This document shows, in pieces, positions 7,981-16,482 of a DNA stretch of 33,473 nucleotides. The DNA comes from Synechococcales cyanobacterium bin31.maxbin.ball.101 (GTDB lineage Bacteria; Cyanobacteriota; Cyanobacteriia; Leptolyngbyales; Leptolyngbyaceae): positions 1 to 33,473 of the forward strand of contig JAAFJU010000042.1 in NCBI GenBank assembly GCA_013298165.1, in the 5' to 3' direction. The notes beneath the pieces were generated by a model. That model was not told the DNA's origin, did not search any database, and saw only the letters and a list, made by a program, of their open reading frames with translations. The position numbers were made by a program, and so were the translations under genes. The first letter of the stretch is position 1, and every line of letters starts with the position of its first letter.

Positions 7981-8871
7981 ATGCTTGTTTCATCGTTCTT
8001 TGCTGGCATTGGTGGTTTTGATCTTGGGTTTGAAAGAGCGGGGATGAAGGTTGCATTTCAATGTGAAATTGATCCGTTTTGTCAACAGATTCTTAAGCGC
8101 CACTGGCCACATATCCCCCTCCATGAAGACATCACAACGCTCCAGCCATCAACTATCCCTACCTCTGACTTGTGGTGTGCCGGATGGCCTTGCCAAGATC
8201 TCAGTACTGCCAATACCGATCGCACCGGACTTGCAGGAAAGCGAAGTGGACTCTTCTTCACGTTTATGGATTTGGTTAGAGAAGTTCATCCAGCGTGGTT
8301 GGTCATGGAAAATGTGCCGGGACTCCTCTCAGCCGAACAGGGAACTGCGCTTGAGTCAGTTATCGACACGATCGAAGCGCATGGGTATTTGGGGGGATGG
8401 GTCTCGTGTAACGCTGTCCATGCGGGCTTACCTCACAACCGAGACAGAGTGTTCTTTGTTGCAAGTTATCGATCAGAACGTGCCTATCACTTCTTTGCTG
8501 ACAGCCGCGAATTGTCTGGGGATACTTCGTCGCGAGAATCGAGCAAAGCGAAAGCTGGATCCGATTTTTGTCAAGGCCCTCTCGGAGACTCTCCGCTTGT
8601 GGTACAACGTCGCGGCGGCTTCGGGTACACCTTGGCCAAAGGCATCTGCCCCACGTTACGTGCCCAAACTGGAGGCCATCAAGGAGGTCATTCAGACCGA
8701 CCCATACTCTGTGGCGAGAAACTTGACGTGGACCGAGTGGGAGAGGCTTATGGGGTTTCCTCCCGGATGGACGGTCGTCGAGGGCGACTCATTGGTAATG
8801 CCGTTGTCCCTGCCATCAGTGAATGGATTGGAAGACGAATCCTAGAGATTGAGCGCGAGTTTGGGCATTAG
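7981..8871 (+). CDS. DNA (cytosine-5)-methyltransferase of the R-M locus
   Basis: 296 residues. Motif I FAGIGGFDLGF (7-17), catalytic motif IV GWPCQDLS with nucleophile Cys71, motif VI ENV (110-112), motif VIII NRDRVFF (153-159) and the C-terminal motif IX/X region RLIGNAVVPAISEWIGRRI (269-287) are all in one frame. The segment CPTLRAQTGGHQGG is also typical of this family. It should methylate cytosine in the site cut by the neighbouring HNH nuclease. Oddity: the +1-shifted frame is open for 264 codons (8051-8845). Near its end it encodes RNLTWTEWERLMGFPPGWT, itself a characteristic C5-methylase motif, overlapping EAYGVSSRMD in the annotated frame. Two compensating frameshifts cannot be excluded. 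The stop overlaps the convergent Uma2 gene by 3 bp. Confidence 0.88.
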   Translation: MLVSSFFAGIGGFDLGFERAGMKVAFQCEIDPFCQQILKRHWPHIPLHEDITTLQPSTIPTSDLWCAGWPCQDLSTANTDRTGLAGKRSGLFFTFMDLVREVHPAWLVMENVPGLLSAEQGTALESVIDTIEAHGYLGGWVSCNAVHAGLPHNRDRVFFVASYRSERAYHFFADSRELSGDTSSRESSKAKAGSDFCQGPLGDSPLVVQRRGGFGYTLAKGICPTLRAQTGGHQGGHSDRPILCGEKLDVDRVGEAYGVSSRMDGRRGRLIGNAVVPAISEWIGRRILEIEREFGH

Positions 8872-9476
8872 AGCAAAATCCGATCGGCTTCGATCGTCAC
8901 AGTGGGAAAACCTGCGATCGTCAGCGTTTGACCTTTGGTGAAAATTTGAATGGATTGATAGACTTTGCCAGATGGATTGCGGTGAACTTCAATTTGATTG
9001 TCTTGTAAATTGACGATCCAGACTTCTGCGACTCCGGCTTCGGCGTAGACGGGGAGTTTGATCGTTCGGTCAATGATTAACGTCGTATCTGAAACTTCCA
9101 CCAATAGGTAAATGTCACTCGGTCTTGGATGATCTGTTAGATAAAAATCTGGACTGAGCTTGAGAATGGCAATATCAGGCTGAGGCTCATTGTATTCATT
9201 CAGTTGAACGGGATCTTGAACACTCACGATCGCCCGATCGGCCAGACAGTGGGACAGGACAAAATTCAGTCGCTTCGTCGCCGTTGCATGACGTTTTCCA
9301 ATACCCATCTCAATCGCCTGATTCAAATTTGGAAAGGGATAGGACTGATAGTCCGTTTTCCGAAGGATTTCGCCATTGATTAACTCATAGGGTTCGCCCT
9401 CCTGGAGAATCCCCGTCTCGATCATCTGTTGGTAATCGGTGACGGTAAAGCGTTTGCGATCGAGTTGGAGAACCAT
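8868..9476 (-). CDS. Uma2 family (DUF820) putative endonuclease
   Basis: 202 residues of the Uma2/DUF820 restriction-endonuclease-like fold, very abundant in cyanobacteria and of unknown substrate. Visible family features are the TDYQQMIETGILQEGEPYELINGEI opening, PQPDIAILK, YLLVEVSDTTLIIDR with the conserved E of the PD-(D/E)xK core, and KLPVYAEAGVAEVWIVNL near the C-terminus. ATG at 9476 (MVLQLDRKRFTV) is the family-typical start; the open frame continues upstream without support. It follows a second Uma2 gene on the same strand, 76 bp away, suggesting a tandem pair. Confidence 0.9.
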   Translation of the reverse strand: MVLQLDRKRFTVTDYQQMIETGILQEGEPYELINGEILRKTDYQSYPFPNLNQAIEMGIGKRHATATKRLNFVLSHCLADRAIVSVQDPVQLNEYNEPQPDIAILKLSPDFYLTDHPRPSDIYLLVEVSDTTLIIDRTIKLPVYAEAGVAEVWIVNLQDNQIEVHRNPSGKVYQSIQIFTKGQTLTIAGFPTVTIEADRILL

Positions 9477-9552
9477 GGGCACAACCTTCTGCGATAAACG
9501 GTTAGCTCTCAATGTAGCAAATTTTCGGGAAGCACTCGATGCGATCGACCCT

Positions 9553-10152
9553 CTACTGGAACGAAGACAACAGCTTGTCCCCCGCTTGAATCCGGGAGGT
9601 TTCCCCAATGAGGATGCACTCGGACATGAGGGACCGATCGATCGGGGCTAGAGCTGGGATTTGGCTACGGTCTGCCTTGTGATATTCAGTCCCATCCAGC
9701 CAGTAAATATCCAGAACCCCATTTTCCCAGATCCAAACCTCATCCGTCCCTAGAACCGCGTAACGCTCTAGTTTTGAAACAGAGCCATGGGTAAAGTCCA
9801 CTTCGATCGCAAGCCGAAACCCCTGGATTTCATAGGATTCGTCTGCCTCTGCTGAAACAATCCCCTCCTTTTCTTGGGTCGCAGATCCGGTGGGTGTGAA
9901 TTCAATTTTCTGGCGAAACAGAAATGCTTCAATGAGAAACCCAATGATGCTCTTGAATAATTCGTGATTCAACCCCAGCATAAGAATTTCGATCGTCCCA
10001 TTGTAGTAAGCCAGCCGGACACCCCGAGTATTCTCAAATCCTTGTTTAAGGGATTTGAAATGCTCCCAGGTTCGATTCGTTTGGATGGTTTTGACATCCC
10101 CATTCGCCATTTGGACTTGGTTTAACGATGGGAGTGCGGCTGCGATCGACAT
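9553..10152 (-). CDS. Uma2 family (DUF820) putative endonuclease
   Basis: 199 residues, a divergent Uma2/DUF820 protein of the same broad family as its neighbour at 8868-9476 but not a close copy. Key segments are FENTRGVRLAYYNGTIEILMLGLNHE, the acidic EADESYEIQ stretch, FRLAIEVDFTHG (candidate catalytic E/D of the PD-(D/E)xK fold) and LERYAVLGTDEVWIWENGVL. The function of the family is unproven; some members resemble HNH/REase-like nucleases. The start ATG at 10152 follows a HIP1-like GCGATCG. It lies 48 bp downstream of the argC stop on the same strand. Confidence 0.87.
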   Translation of the reverse strand: MSIAAALPSLNQVQMANGDVKTIQTNRTWEHFKSLKQGFENTRGVRLAYYNGTIEILMLGLNHELFKSIIGFLIEAFLFRQKIEFTPTGSATQEKEGIVSAEADESYEIQGFRLAIEVDFTHGSVSKLERYAVLGTDEVWIWENGVLDIYWLDGTEYHKADRSQIPALAPIDRSLMSECILIGETSRIQAGDKLLSSFQ

Positions 10153-10200
10153 GTTTCAGTCTCCAGGATGGGTCCTAATTTGTTGATCTTAACTCTCACA

Positions 10201-11262
10201 TTAGGGATAAAACGCCAACTTCGGAAGACCCAACATCTCATCCCAGCCCTGCATAATATTCAGGCATTGAATCGCCTGACCCGCCTGACCCTTCAGCAGA
10301 TTATCAATCACCGACATCACAATCACCCGATCGGTCCTTGGATCTACCTCAATACTGATATAGCAAAGATTCGTCCCAGCGGCCCACTTCGTCTGGGGAT
10401 AGACCCCCGGCGGCAAAATCTTCACCCAAGGCGCATTGCGATAAAACGCCTTATAAATGGTGATCAAATCCTCTCGCACCAGACCCGGATCTCTCAAATT
10501 CGCATAGACCGTCGCCAAAATGCCCCGCACCATCGGCACCAAATGCGGCGTAAATTGAATCGGCACATCTCGCCCCGCCAGATCTCCGCAGATCTGCTCA
10601 ATCTCCGGCGTATGACGATGACGACCGCCCACACCATAGGGTGCGATCGCACTATCCGTCTCCGCCGCCAACATGCCCACCTTCGCCTGACGACCGCCGC
10701 CCGAGGTGCCCGACTTCGCATCAATAATCGCTGTCTCCGGCACAATCAACCCTTGCTTCATCAAGGGAGCCAGCGCCAGCAGACTGGCCGTGGGATAGCA
10801 CCCCGGACAGCCAATCAGGGACGCATTGGCAATCCGATCGCGGTACAATTCCGGCAAGCCATACACCGCCTGCTGATTCGTCTCATCATCAGAGCGATCG
10901 GTGTTGTACCAAGTCTTATAGACCTCCAAATCCTTGAAGCGATAGTCCGCCGACAGGTCCAGCACCTGACAGCCCTGGGCTAAAAGCTGCGGAGCCAAAT
11001 TACAAGCGATCCCGTTGGGCAGAGATAAAAATACCACCTTCGCCCGCGCGGCGATCTCATCCACATCCACGGCCTCAATCCGCTGAGTCACCGCATGGGC
11101 AATGTAGGGATACAACGTCCCAAAATCCTGCCCCACTGTACTGTCGCCCGCAATATAAGCCAGCTCTAAAAGCGGATGGTCCTGAAGCAGACGGACTAAC
11201 TGAACCCCACCATAGCCCGACGCACCCACAATGCCCACCGGAACCCGCACTAACTCACCCAT
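10201..11262 (-). CDS. argC: N-acetyl-gamma-glutamyl-phosphate reductase
   Basis: Third enzyme of arginine biosynthesis; NADPH-dependent reduction of N-acetylglutamyl-phosphate to the semialdehyde. The nucleotide-binding motif [10 protein letters not shown] is at residues 10-19 and the catalytic cysteine lies in [15 protein letters not shown] (Cys155). HRHTPEIEQ and [11 protein letters not shown] are further family blocks. With ATG at 11262 ([12 protein letters not shown]) the protein has 353 residues, the usual size. An extra 15 codons upstream (to 11307) are open but not conserved in type. It lies downstream of ssb on the same strand, but the terminator at 11372-11392 separates them. Confidence 0.95.
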   Translation of the reverse strand: MGELVRVPVGIVGASGYGGVQLVRLLQDHPLLELAYIAGDSTVGQDFGTLYPYIAHAVTQRIEAVDVDEIAARAKVVFLSLPNGIACNLAPQLLAQGCQVLDLSADYRFKDLEVYKTWYNTDRSDDETNQQAVYGLPELYRDRIANASLIGCPGCYPTASLLALAPLMKQGLIVPETAIIDAKSGTSGGGRQAKVGMLAAETDSAIAPYGVGGRHRHTPEIEQICGDLAGRDVPIQFTPHLVPMVRGILATVYANLRDPGLVREDLITIYKAFYRNAPWVKILPPGVYPQTKWAAGTNLCYISIEVDPRTDRVIVMSVIDNLLKGQAGQAIQCLNIMQGWDEMLGLPKLAFYP

Positions 11263-11364
11263 AATTCTGAATCTCTTGAGGCAAATGCCCTGAAGGATGT
11301 GATGCATTGTAATGCGTTGGCTCCCACTTTAGTCGCTGACTTTAAGTCGAATTTAAAACCGACC

Positions 11365-11392
11365 AAAAGAAAACCCCCAAATCTTGGGGGTT
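11365..11392 (-). terminator. Rho-independent terminator of ssb
   Basis: On the minus strand, a 9-bp stem AACCCCCAA / TTGGGGGTT with a 3-nt loop is followed by the T-rich run TTTTCTTTT. It lies about 60 bp downstream of the ssb stop and upstream of argC. Confidence 0.8.
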
Positions 11393-11453
11393 CGATCGTA
11401 CAGGCTGAAAACCTAGACGATCGGCTTTGCAGGAGACAAAACCTTAAAAAGAC

Positions 11454-11819
11454 TTAAAAATCGTCAGAATAGCCCGCATTTGAGGACTGACCCATCTCAT
11501 TATCTCGGCGAGATCCCAGCAAATTGAGTTGGTCTACGACGATCACCGGAGCCATGCGATTGGCCCCCGTATTGCGATCGACCCAGGTATCAAATTTGAG
11601 CGATCCCTTCACCCCGATGAGCGACCCTTTATTGACATATTGCTCCGCAATTTGCGCCGTTTTTCCCCAAATCTCCAAGGTAAACCAGTCTGGCTGATCG
11701 TTCTTTGTGCGACGATTTACCGCCAGGGTCAGCCGACATTTCACACTGCCCGACTCAAAATGTCGAACATCGGGTTCTCCGCCAACACGGCCCACAAGAG
11801 TCACTACATTTAGGGTCAT
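11454..11819 (-). CDS. ssb: Single-stranded DNA-binding protein
   Basis: 121-residue OB-fold SSB of the short cyanobacterial type. It opens MTLNVVTLVGRVGGEPDVRHF and has the internal DWFTLEIWGKTAQIAEQYVNKGSLIGVKGSL segment that forms the ssDNA-binding surface. It ends in the acidic tip SDDF, which recruits partner proteins in replication and repair. The linker between the OB fold and the tip is very short. It has its own terminator and is transcribed divergently from mreB. Confidence 0.95.
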   Translation of the reverse strand: MTLNVVTLVGRVGGEPDVRHFESGSVKCRLTLAVNRRTKNDQPDWFTLEIWGKTAQIAEQYVNKGSLIGVKGSLKFDTWVDRNTGANRMAPVIVVDQLNLLGSRRDNEMGQSSNAGYSDDF

Positions 11820-12157
11820 AAGGTCCGATCGCTCTACTTAATACAAACAGTGAATCCAACAAATTTTGCTAGCCGTGGGAGCATCCCCTGCTGCAACTGG
11901 TACGGGTATTCTAGCGTCTAGACCTGAATATTCAACCTCAATTTTTAGTGTAAGGTCCAACAAGATATTACGAAACATTTATTGCGGTCAAAACTTAAAA
12001 TTAACCTCTAGAGAAAATATGTAAAACCTGTGTAGTATCCAATGTTGCTAGACGAGTGGAATAAAACGTAATAAGATTCAGCATTGATTGCTAGGGAATT
12101 CACATAAATTCCTTAATCTTTTCACTCTGTCGGATTAAAATTGCTGAGGATCACGTT
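11820..12157. promoter_or_regulatory. Divergent ssb / mreB promoter region
   Basis: About 340 bp, AT-rich, no gene. It must hold the ssb promoter (left) and the mreB promoter (right). A small inverted repeat GGAATT-CACATA-AATTCC (12095-12112) lies about 45 bp before the mreB start and would be in the mreB leader. No confident -35/-10 boxes were assigned. Confidence 0.45.
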
Positions 12158-13195
12158 GTGGGTTTTTTTAGTCGCTTCTCTTCGTCCCGAGACATGGGTA
12201 TTGACCTAGGTACCGCTAATACCTTGGTGTACGTATCTGGAAAAGGCATTGTGCTGCAAGAGCCGTCCGTGGTAGCCATGGACCAAAAAGAAGGTATTCC
12301 TCTTGCCGTGGGCGAAGAAGCAAAGCGGATGCTGGGTCGGACCCCTGGAAATATTGTGGCCTCTCGGCCTTTGCGGGATGGGGTGATTGCGGATTTTGAT
12401 GTGGCAGAGTTGATGCTTAAGCACTTCATCACTAAGGTTCACGAAGGGCGTCAACTGGTGTCTCCCCGTGTGGTGATTGGGATTCCTAGTGGTGTTACTG
12501 GGGTTGAGCGCCGTGCGGTGATGGATGCAGCCACTCAAGCAGGTGCGCGGGAAGTCTATCTGATCGATGAGCCTGTGGCGGCGGCGATCGGAGCGGGTCT
12601 GCCTGTGCAAGAACCCACTGGGAACATGATTATCGACATCGGCGGTGGGACCACAGAAGTCGCGGTATTGAGTCTTCAGGGCACCGTTTTGAGCGAATCG
12701 GTTCGGGTTGCAGGGGACGAACTGAGTGAATCGATCATGCAATACATGAAAAAAGTTCACAATCTTGTCATCGGGGAGCGAACCTCCGAAGAAATCAAAA
12801 TTGCCGTGGGATCTGCCTATCCCAGCAAGGAAATGGACGAAGAAACCATGGAAGTTCGGGGCTTGCACCTGCTTTCGGGTCTTCCCCAGACTGTGACGAT
12901 CAAGACCCCTGAAATTCGGGAAAGCATGGCTGAACCCCTTGCGGTCATCGTTGATGCGGTCAAGCGCACCCTAGAACGCACGCCGCCAGAACTCGCCTCG
13001 GACATCATCGATCGGGGCATCATGCTCGCGGGCGGTGGTGCGCTGTTGCGTGGTCTGGACACTCTGATCAGCCATGAAACGGGTATCGTTGTCCATGTGG
13101 CGGCGGATCCCCTCAGTTGTGTTGTGTTGGGCACCGGGCGCGTCTTGGAAAACTTCAAAGAATTGGAGCGCGTGTTTAGTAGCCGTCCTCGCTAG
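12158..13195 (+). CDS. mreB: Rod shape-determining protein MreB (actin homologue)
   Basis: 345 residues. The actin-fold phosphate-1 motif [14 protein letters not shown] (13-26), the phosphate-2 motif [15 protein letters not shown] and the adenosine motif [14 protein letters not shown] are all present. MreB forms membrane-associated filaments that guide peptidoglycan synthesis with MreC and MreD. The start is a GTG giving [18 protein letters not shown]; the hydrophobic N-terminal FF fits a membrane-binding segment. It is the first gene of the mreBCD cluster. A hairpin and a dispersed repeat occupy the 193 bp before mreC, so the three genes may not be evenly expressed. Confidence 0.97.
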   Translation: MGFFSRFSSSRDMGIDLGTANTLVYVSGKGIVLQEPSVVAMDQKEGIPLAVGEEAKRMLGRTPGNIVASRPLRDGVIADFDVAELMLKHFITKVHEGRQLVSPRVVIGIPSGVTGVERRAVMDAATQAGAREVYLIDEPVAAAIGAGLPVQEPTGNMIIDIGGGTTEVAVLSLQGTVLSESVRVAGDELSESIMQYMKKVHNLVIGERTSEEIKIAVGSAYPSKEMDEETMEVRGLHLLSGLPQTVTIKTPEIRESMAEPLAVIVDAVKRTLERTPPELASDIIDRGIMLAGGGALLRGLDTLISHETGIVVHVAADPLSCVVLGTGRVLENFKELERVFSSRPR

Positions 13196-13205
13196 GGAGG
13201 GTTTC

Positions 13206-13232
13206 GCTAGCTGGATGTCTTGTTCAGCTAGC
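13206..13232 (+). terminator. Hairpin between mreB and mreC
   Basis: Perfect 8-bp stem GCTAGCTG / CAGCTAGC with an 11-nt loop, 10 bp after the mreB stop and followed only by TTT. Possibly a weak terminator, processing site or mRNA-stabilising hairpin. Confidence 0.5.
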
Positions 13233-13327
13233 TTTGGATCTTGAATGTCGGTTTTGAGTTTTGGTGATATTTCCTGAATCTCTAGGCGCGAAGGTGAAGG
13301 CTAAGGTATAGGCCCTAGCTTTCATGC

Positions 13328-13357
13328 CGATTCCCGTTCCGGGAGGCTACGCCAACG
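13328..13357 (+). repeat. Dispersed GGAGGCTnCGCCAACG element, copy A
   Basis: 30 bp beginning CGATTCCCGTTCC and ending GGGAGGCTACGCCAACG, in the mreB-mreC spacer. Related copies are at 27145-27174, 27425-27451 and (inverted) 31070-31099. The 5' half can fold through CCCG/CGGG. Confidence 0.8.
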
Positions 13358-13388
13358 CAGACCCGAGTCATCTTTATTTTGTATATAT

Positions 13389-14210
13389 ATGTTTACAGTA
13401 CGCCGCTGGTGGGAACGCTTTGGGACTCGTACGCTCTTAACCGGAGCGGCGATCGGAGTTGCATTGGTGCTTCGACAGACCCAAGGAGCCTTCTTACTCG
13501 AAAGCTATCAACTGATTACGAAACCCTTCCAAGGCAGTCCCGATCGGGCCATCCAACTGGAAAACGCCCAAACCATTGAACTGCAACAGCGCCTCACCGA
13601 GCTGCAAAATCGCAACCAGCGGCTTGAAGAACTTCTAGGCTTTAATCAAACTCAAAAAACAAAAGGCATCCCCGCTCCCGTCATTGGCCGTAGTGCGGAT
13701 CACTGGTGGTCCCACGTCATCCTCGGTCGAGGGAGAAAGGATGGCGTTGAGCTGAATAGTGTGGTCATGAGTCCCGGTGGCGTCGTCGGGCGGGTGAATA
13801 AAGTCACGGATCACGCCAGTCAGGTGATTTTGCTCAGCGATGCCTTCAACCAAGTCGGTGTCACCGTCAGTCGGACCCGTGCGACCGGGGTGATCAAGGG
13901 TCAAAGTGGTGAAAAAGCAGGCAGCCAAGTGATCATGGAGTTCTTCGACAAAAACGTCGATGTCCGCCGAGGCGATACCGTCGTCACCTCATCTTTTAGC
14001 AAAAAACTCCCCGCAGGCTTACCCGTTGGTCGGGTGGAATCCGTGGACATGGGCAAAAGTCCTGCACCGGAAGCAGTGATTCAACTGACTGCGCCGATCG
14101 CCGCCCTAGAGTGGACCTCCATCTTCCCCAATCTCCCCGCCGAACCCGAAACCATTACGCCCGAGGCTCCCCCCTCTCCCGGAACGCTTACCCCCTCCCC
14201 CAAGCCATGA
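13389..14210 (+). CDS. mreC: Rod shape-determining protein MreC
   Basis: 273 residues: one N-terminal transmembrane segment (about 14-30), then a coiled coil (about 55-85, QQRLTELQNRNQRLEELL). A periplasmic beta-barrel pair follows with the typical AHWW-like SADHWWSHVILGRG, SPGGVVGRVNKVTDHASQVILLSD and RRGDTVVTSSFSKKLPAGLPVGRVESV segments. It links MreB inside to wall synthases outside. The tail is Pro-rich. ATG at 13389 lies within ATATATATG. The stop TGA overlaps the mreD start (ATGA), giving translational coupling. Confidence 0.95.
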   Translation: MFTVRRWWERFGTRTLLTGAAIGVALVLRQTQGAFLLESYQLITKPFQGSPDRAIQLENAQTIELQQRLTELQNRNQRLEELLGFNQTQKTKGIPAPVIGRSADHWWSHVILGRGRKDGVELNSVVMSPGGVVGRVNKVTDHASQVILLSDAFNQVGVTVSRTRATGVIKGQSGEKAGSQVIMEFFDKNVDVRRGDTVVTSSFSKKLPAGLPVGRVESVDMGKSPAPEAVIQLTAPIAALEWTSIFPNLPAEPETITPEAPPSPGTLTPSPKP

Positions 14211-14776
14211 TGCAGTTTCCCCGTATTGAGGAGATGGTCCATACCGTCGATCGCTCCCCTGAGTGGCGATCGATCCTAGGTGGGATTTTGACGGTCCTGT
14301 CGGTGTGGGTTTGTCTCATGCTGTTACCCATGCGATTGCCGGGAATGTCCCTGGCAGGTATTTGTCCGAACTGGCTGCTGATCTGGGTCGTGGCCTGGAG
14401 TTTACGCCGATCGGTGTGGCAAGGAATCAGTGCGGGGCTTGTCCTCGGACTGTTGCAAGATGCGATGACAGAAGGGGAGCCGACCCATGCGTTGAGCTTG
14501 ATGGCGGTTGGGTTTCTGACCTCCCGCATCCAGAAGCAGCGCTTTCTCAACGAAGATTTTATTTCGGTCGCCCTTGTCACCTTCGGCATGGCCGTCGTGG
14601 CTGAAACCGTTATGGCGTTGCAATTTAGCCTGGTGGGTTCTCGAACCCTGATGGACATCTGGAAACATCACCAGATTATTGCGCTCAGTTCTGCGATTTT
14701 GAGCAGTCTCTGGGCACCTGTGCTGTACTTCCCGTTGAATAACCTATGGAAATGGTCCGGAATTCCAGAAGACTAG
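14207..14776 (+). CDS. mreD: Rod shape-determining protein MreD
   Basis: 189 residues, integral membrane, with about five hydrophobic segments and the family patterns GICPNWLLIWVVAWSLRR, GISAGLVLGLLQDAM and HALSLMAVGFLTSRI. It completes the MreBCD elongation complex. The start overlaps the mreC stop (ATG at 14207 within ATGATG; 14210 is the alternative). An open extension to 14111 is a shadow of mreC and is not used. Confidence 0.9.
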   Translation: MMQFPRIEEMVHTVDRSPEWRSILGGILTVLSVWVCLMLLPMRLPGMSLAGICPNWLLIWVVAWSLRRSVWQGISAGLVLGLLQDAMTEGEPTHALSLMAVGFLTSRIQKQRFLNEDFISVALVTFGMAVVAETVMALQFSLVGSRTLMDIWKHHQIIALSSAILSSLWAPVLYFPLNNLWKWSGIPED

Positions 14777-14838
14777 CGCCTGTCTCACCAGAGATCCTAG
14801 TACAATAGAAAGATACATTCCTTAACCTTGGTTGGTCC

Positions 14839-16035
14839 ATGTCTCGTATCTGCATTCTCGGCGGCGGCTTTGGCGGTCTATATACTGCGCTACGGTTAAG
14901 CCAATTGCCGTGGACTGAAAAACCAGAAATCACGCTTGTGGATAAGTGCGATCGGTTTGTGTTTTTGCCGCTGTTGTATGAGGTGGTGACGGGCGATCTG
15001 CAAAGCTGGGAAGTTGCGCCCTACTACAGTGAACTGCTGGCCGGGACGGGAATTCGCTATGTTCAAGCCAATGTGGAATCAATCAATCTCCCAGGCCGCA
15101 GCGTTCAAGTGATGCAAAACGGTCAAGTCGAGCATTTGGCCTACGATCGTCTCGTCCTTGCCATGGGCGGCGAATCGGTGATTGGTCGTGTTCCGGGTGC
15201 GGCTGATTATGCGCTGCCGTTCCGCAATCTGAATGATGCGATGCGGCTGAGCGATCGGTTGCAGGCGTTGGAAGCGAGTTCTGCCGATCGGATCCGAATT
15301 GCGGTGATCGGGGCCGGGTATAGCGGAGTTGAATTGGCTTGTAATTTGGCGGAGAAACTGGGCGATCGGGCGAGGATTCGCATTGTGGAGTTGGGCGATC
15401 GGATTTTGCGTCTTTCGCCGGAGTTCAATCGCAAGGCGGCGGAGAAGGCATTGGACGATCGGAAGATTTGGGTGGATTTGAATACGCAGATTAGCAATAT
15501 CACTCAAGACGAGATCACGCTGCAATACAGCGACAAGACTGAAACGCTGCCCGTAGATTTGGTGTTGTGGACGGTGGGGACGAAGATTTCGGATGTGGTT
15601 CAGGCGCTGGCGTTGAACAAGAACGATCGGGGTCAGATTCGCACTCTGGGGACGCTTCAGGTGGAAGACTATCCTGAGGTTTATGCATTGGGAGATTTGG
15701 CGGATTGCCCCGAGGCGGATGGTCAGTTCATTCCGGCGACGGCTCAAGCGGCGTTCCAGCAGGCGGATTATGCAGGTTGGAACATCTGGGCGTCTTTGAC
15801 GAATCGTCCGCTGTTGGCGTTCCGCTATCAGCATCTGGGCGAGATGATGACGTTGGGTTCGGACGATGCCACGATGGCGGGTCTAGGGTTGCAGCTTAAG
15901 GGCACGCCCGCGTATTTGGCTCGGCGGATGATTTATTTGATGCGAATGCCGACGTTTGAGCATCAGGTTAAGGTTGGATTGAATTGGATTACTAAGCCTG
16001 CGGCTGATTTCTTGAAGGCTTTGACGGTGCGATAG
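14839..16035 (+). CDS. ndbB: Type II NAD(P)H dehydrogenase NdbB (demethylphylloquinone reductase)
   Basis: 398-residue flavoprotein with two dinucleotide folds: FAD motif ICILGGGFGGLYTALRLSQL (4-23) and NAD(P) motif RIAVIGAGYSGVELA (153-167). FAD contact EVYALGDLADC is near 290. It is similar along its whole length to Synechocystis Slr1743 as I recall that sequence (FLPLLYEVVTGDLQSWEVAP, LPVDLVLWTVGT, AFQQADYAGWNIWASLTNRPLL, RYQHLGEMMTLG). Slr1743 reduces demethylphylloquinone before the final methylation of vitamin K1. It lacks obvious transmembrane helices and is presumably membrane-peripheral. A possible -10 TACAAT is at 14801-14806, 33 bp before the ATG. Confidence 0.9.
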   Translation: MSRICILGGGFGGLYTALRLSQLPWTEKPEITLVDKCDRFVFLPLLYEVVTGDLQSWEVAPYYSELLAGTGIRYVQANVESINLPGRSVQVMQNGQVEHLAYDRLVLAMGGESVIGRVPGAADYALPFRNLNDAMRLSDRLQALEASSADRIRIAVIGAGYSGVELACNLAEKLGDRARIRIVELGDRILRLSPEFNRKAAEKALDDRKIWVDLNTQISNITQDEITLQYSDKTETLPVDLVLWTVGTKISDVVQALALNKNDRGQIRTLGTLQVEDYPEVYALGDLADCPEADGQFIPATAQAAFQQADYAGWNIWASLTNRPLLAFRYQHLGEMMTLGSDDATMAGLGLQLKGTPAYLARRMIYLMRMPTFEHQVKVGLNWITKPAADFLKALTVR

Positions 16036-16044
16036 TTGGGGGCG

Positions 16045-16077
16045 GGGTTCGGCTCCGCCACCCCTCGATTTCGATCG
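16045..16077. repeat. Dispersed 'GGTTCGGCTCCGC' element, copy 1
   Basis: Begins GGGTTCGGCTCCGCCACCCC and runs into TCGATTTCGATCG, directly after ndbB. A second copy at 16118-16145 shares GGCTCCGC(C/T)(C)ACCCCTCGATTTCGATCG and an inverted partial copy is at 19432-19451. The pair flanks GCTAACGCAACGCTTCGCGAACG, another common cyanobacterial repeat motif. Confidence 0.75.
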
Positions 16078-16117
16078 TAGGACCAGTCGGGGTTTGCTAA
16101 CGCAACGCTTCGCGAAC

Positions 16118-16145
16118 GGCTCCGCTCACCCCTCGATTTCGATCG
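16118..16145. repeat. Dispersed 'GGTTCGGCTCCGC' element, copy 2
   Basis: GGCTCCGCTCACCCCTCGAT followed by TTCGATCG, nearly identical to copy 1. It is followed by GGGACTTTAGGGGGATCGGG, a fragment of the GGGGGATTTAGGGGGAT repeat that is complete at 18255-18287. Confidence 0.75.
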
Positions 16146-16233
16146 GGGACTTTAGGGGGATCGGGTCTAAAGGATGGTCGAACCTCCTGTCAGCGCTAGA
16201 ATGTCAACCACCTTACTGACGATCTGAGGACTT

Positions 16234-16470
16234 ATGAGCCAGAACACCATCACTCTCGACCTTGAACCTGAAAAACGTCAAGCCCTCGACCAAATTGCCT
16301 CCGAACTTCACTGCGATCGCACTGACCTCCTCAAACATGCGATCGATCTCTACCTCCAAACCCATCAGTGGCAAGTCAATCACATCCAAGAAGGAATTCG
16401 CCAAGCTGACGCAGGTGAATTCGCCACTGACGAACAAGTTGCTCAAGCCTTCGCAAAATGGCGTAGCTAA
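16234..16470 (+). CDS. Ribbon-helix-helix antitoxin (CopG/ParD-like)
   Basis: 78 residues. The N-terminal MSQNTITLDLEPEKRQALDQIASELHCDRTDLLKHAIDLYL is a ribbon-helix-helix DNA-binding domain. The C-terminal part (ADAGEFATDEQVAQAFAKWRS) is the usual toxin-wrapping tail of ParD-type antitoxins. It is 12 bp upstream of the ParE toxin gene and should neutralise it and autorepress the pair. Confidence 0.88.
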   Translation: MSQNTITLDLEPEKRQALDQIASELHCDRTDLLKHAIDLYLQTHQWQVNHIQEGIRQADAGEFATDEQVAQAFAKWRS

Positions 16471-16482
16471 CGGGCATCTGAC

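Noticed and set aside
8051-8845. 264-codon frame overlapping the methyltransferase in the +1 frame
   Set aside because: The annotated frame holds all methylase motifs; the shifted frame shows only one motif-like stretch. Kept as a finding, not as a gene.
10168-10983. 271-codon plus-strand frame
   Set aside because: Antisense shadow of argC, rich in Arg/His/Ile as expected for a shadow.
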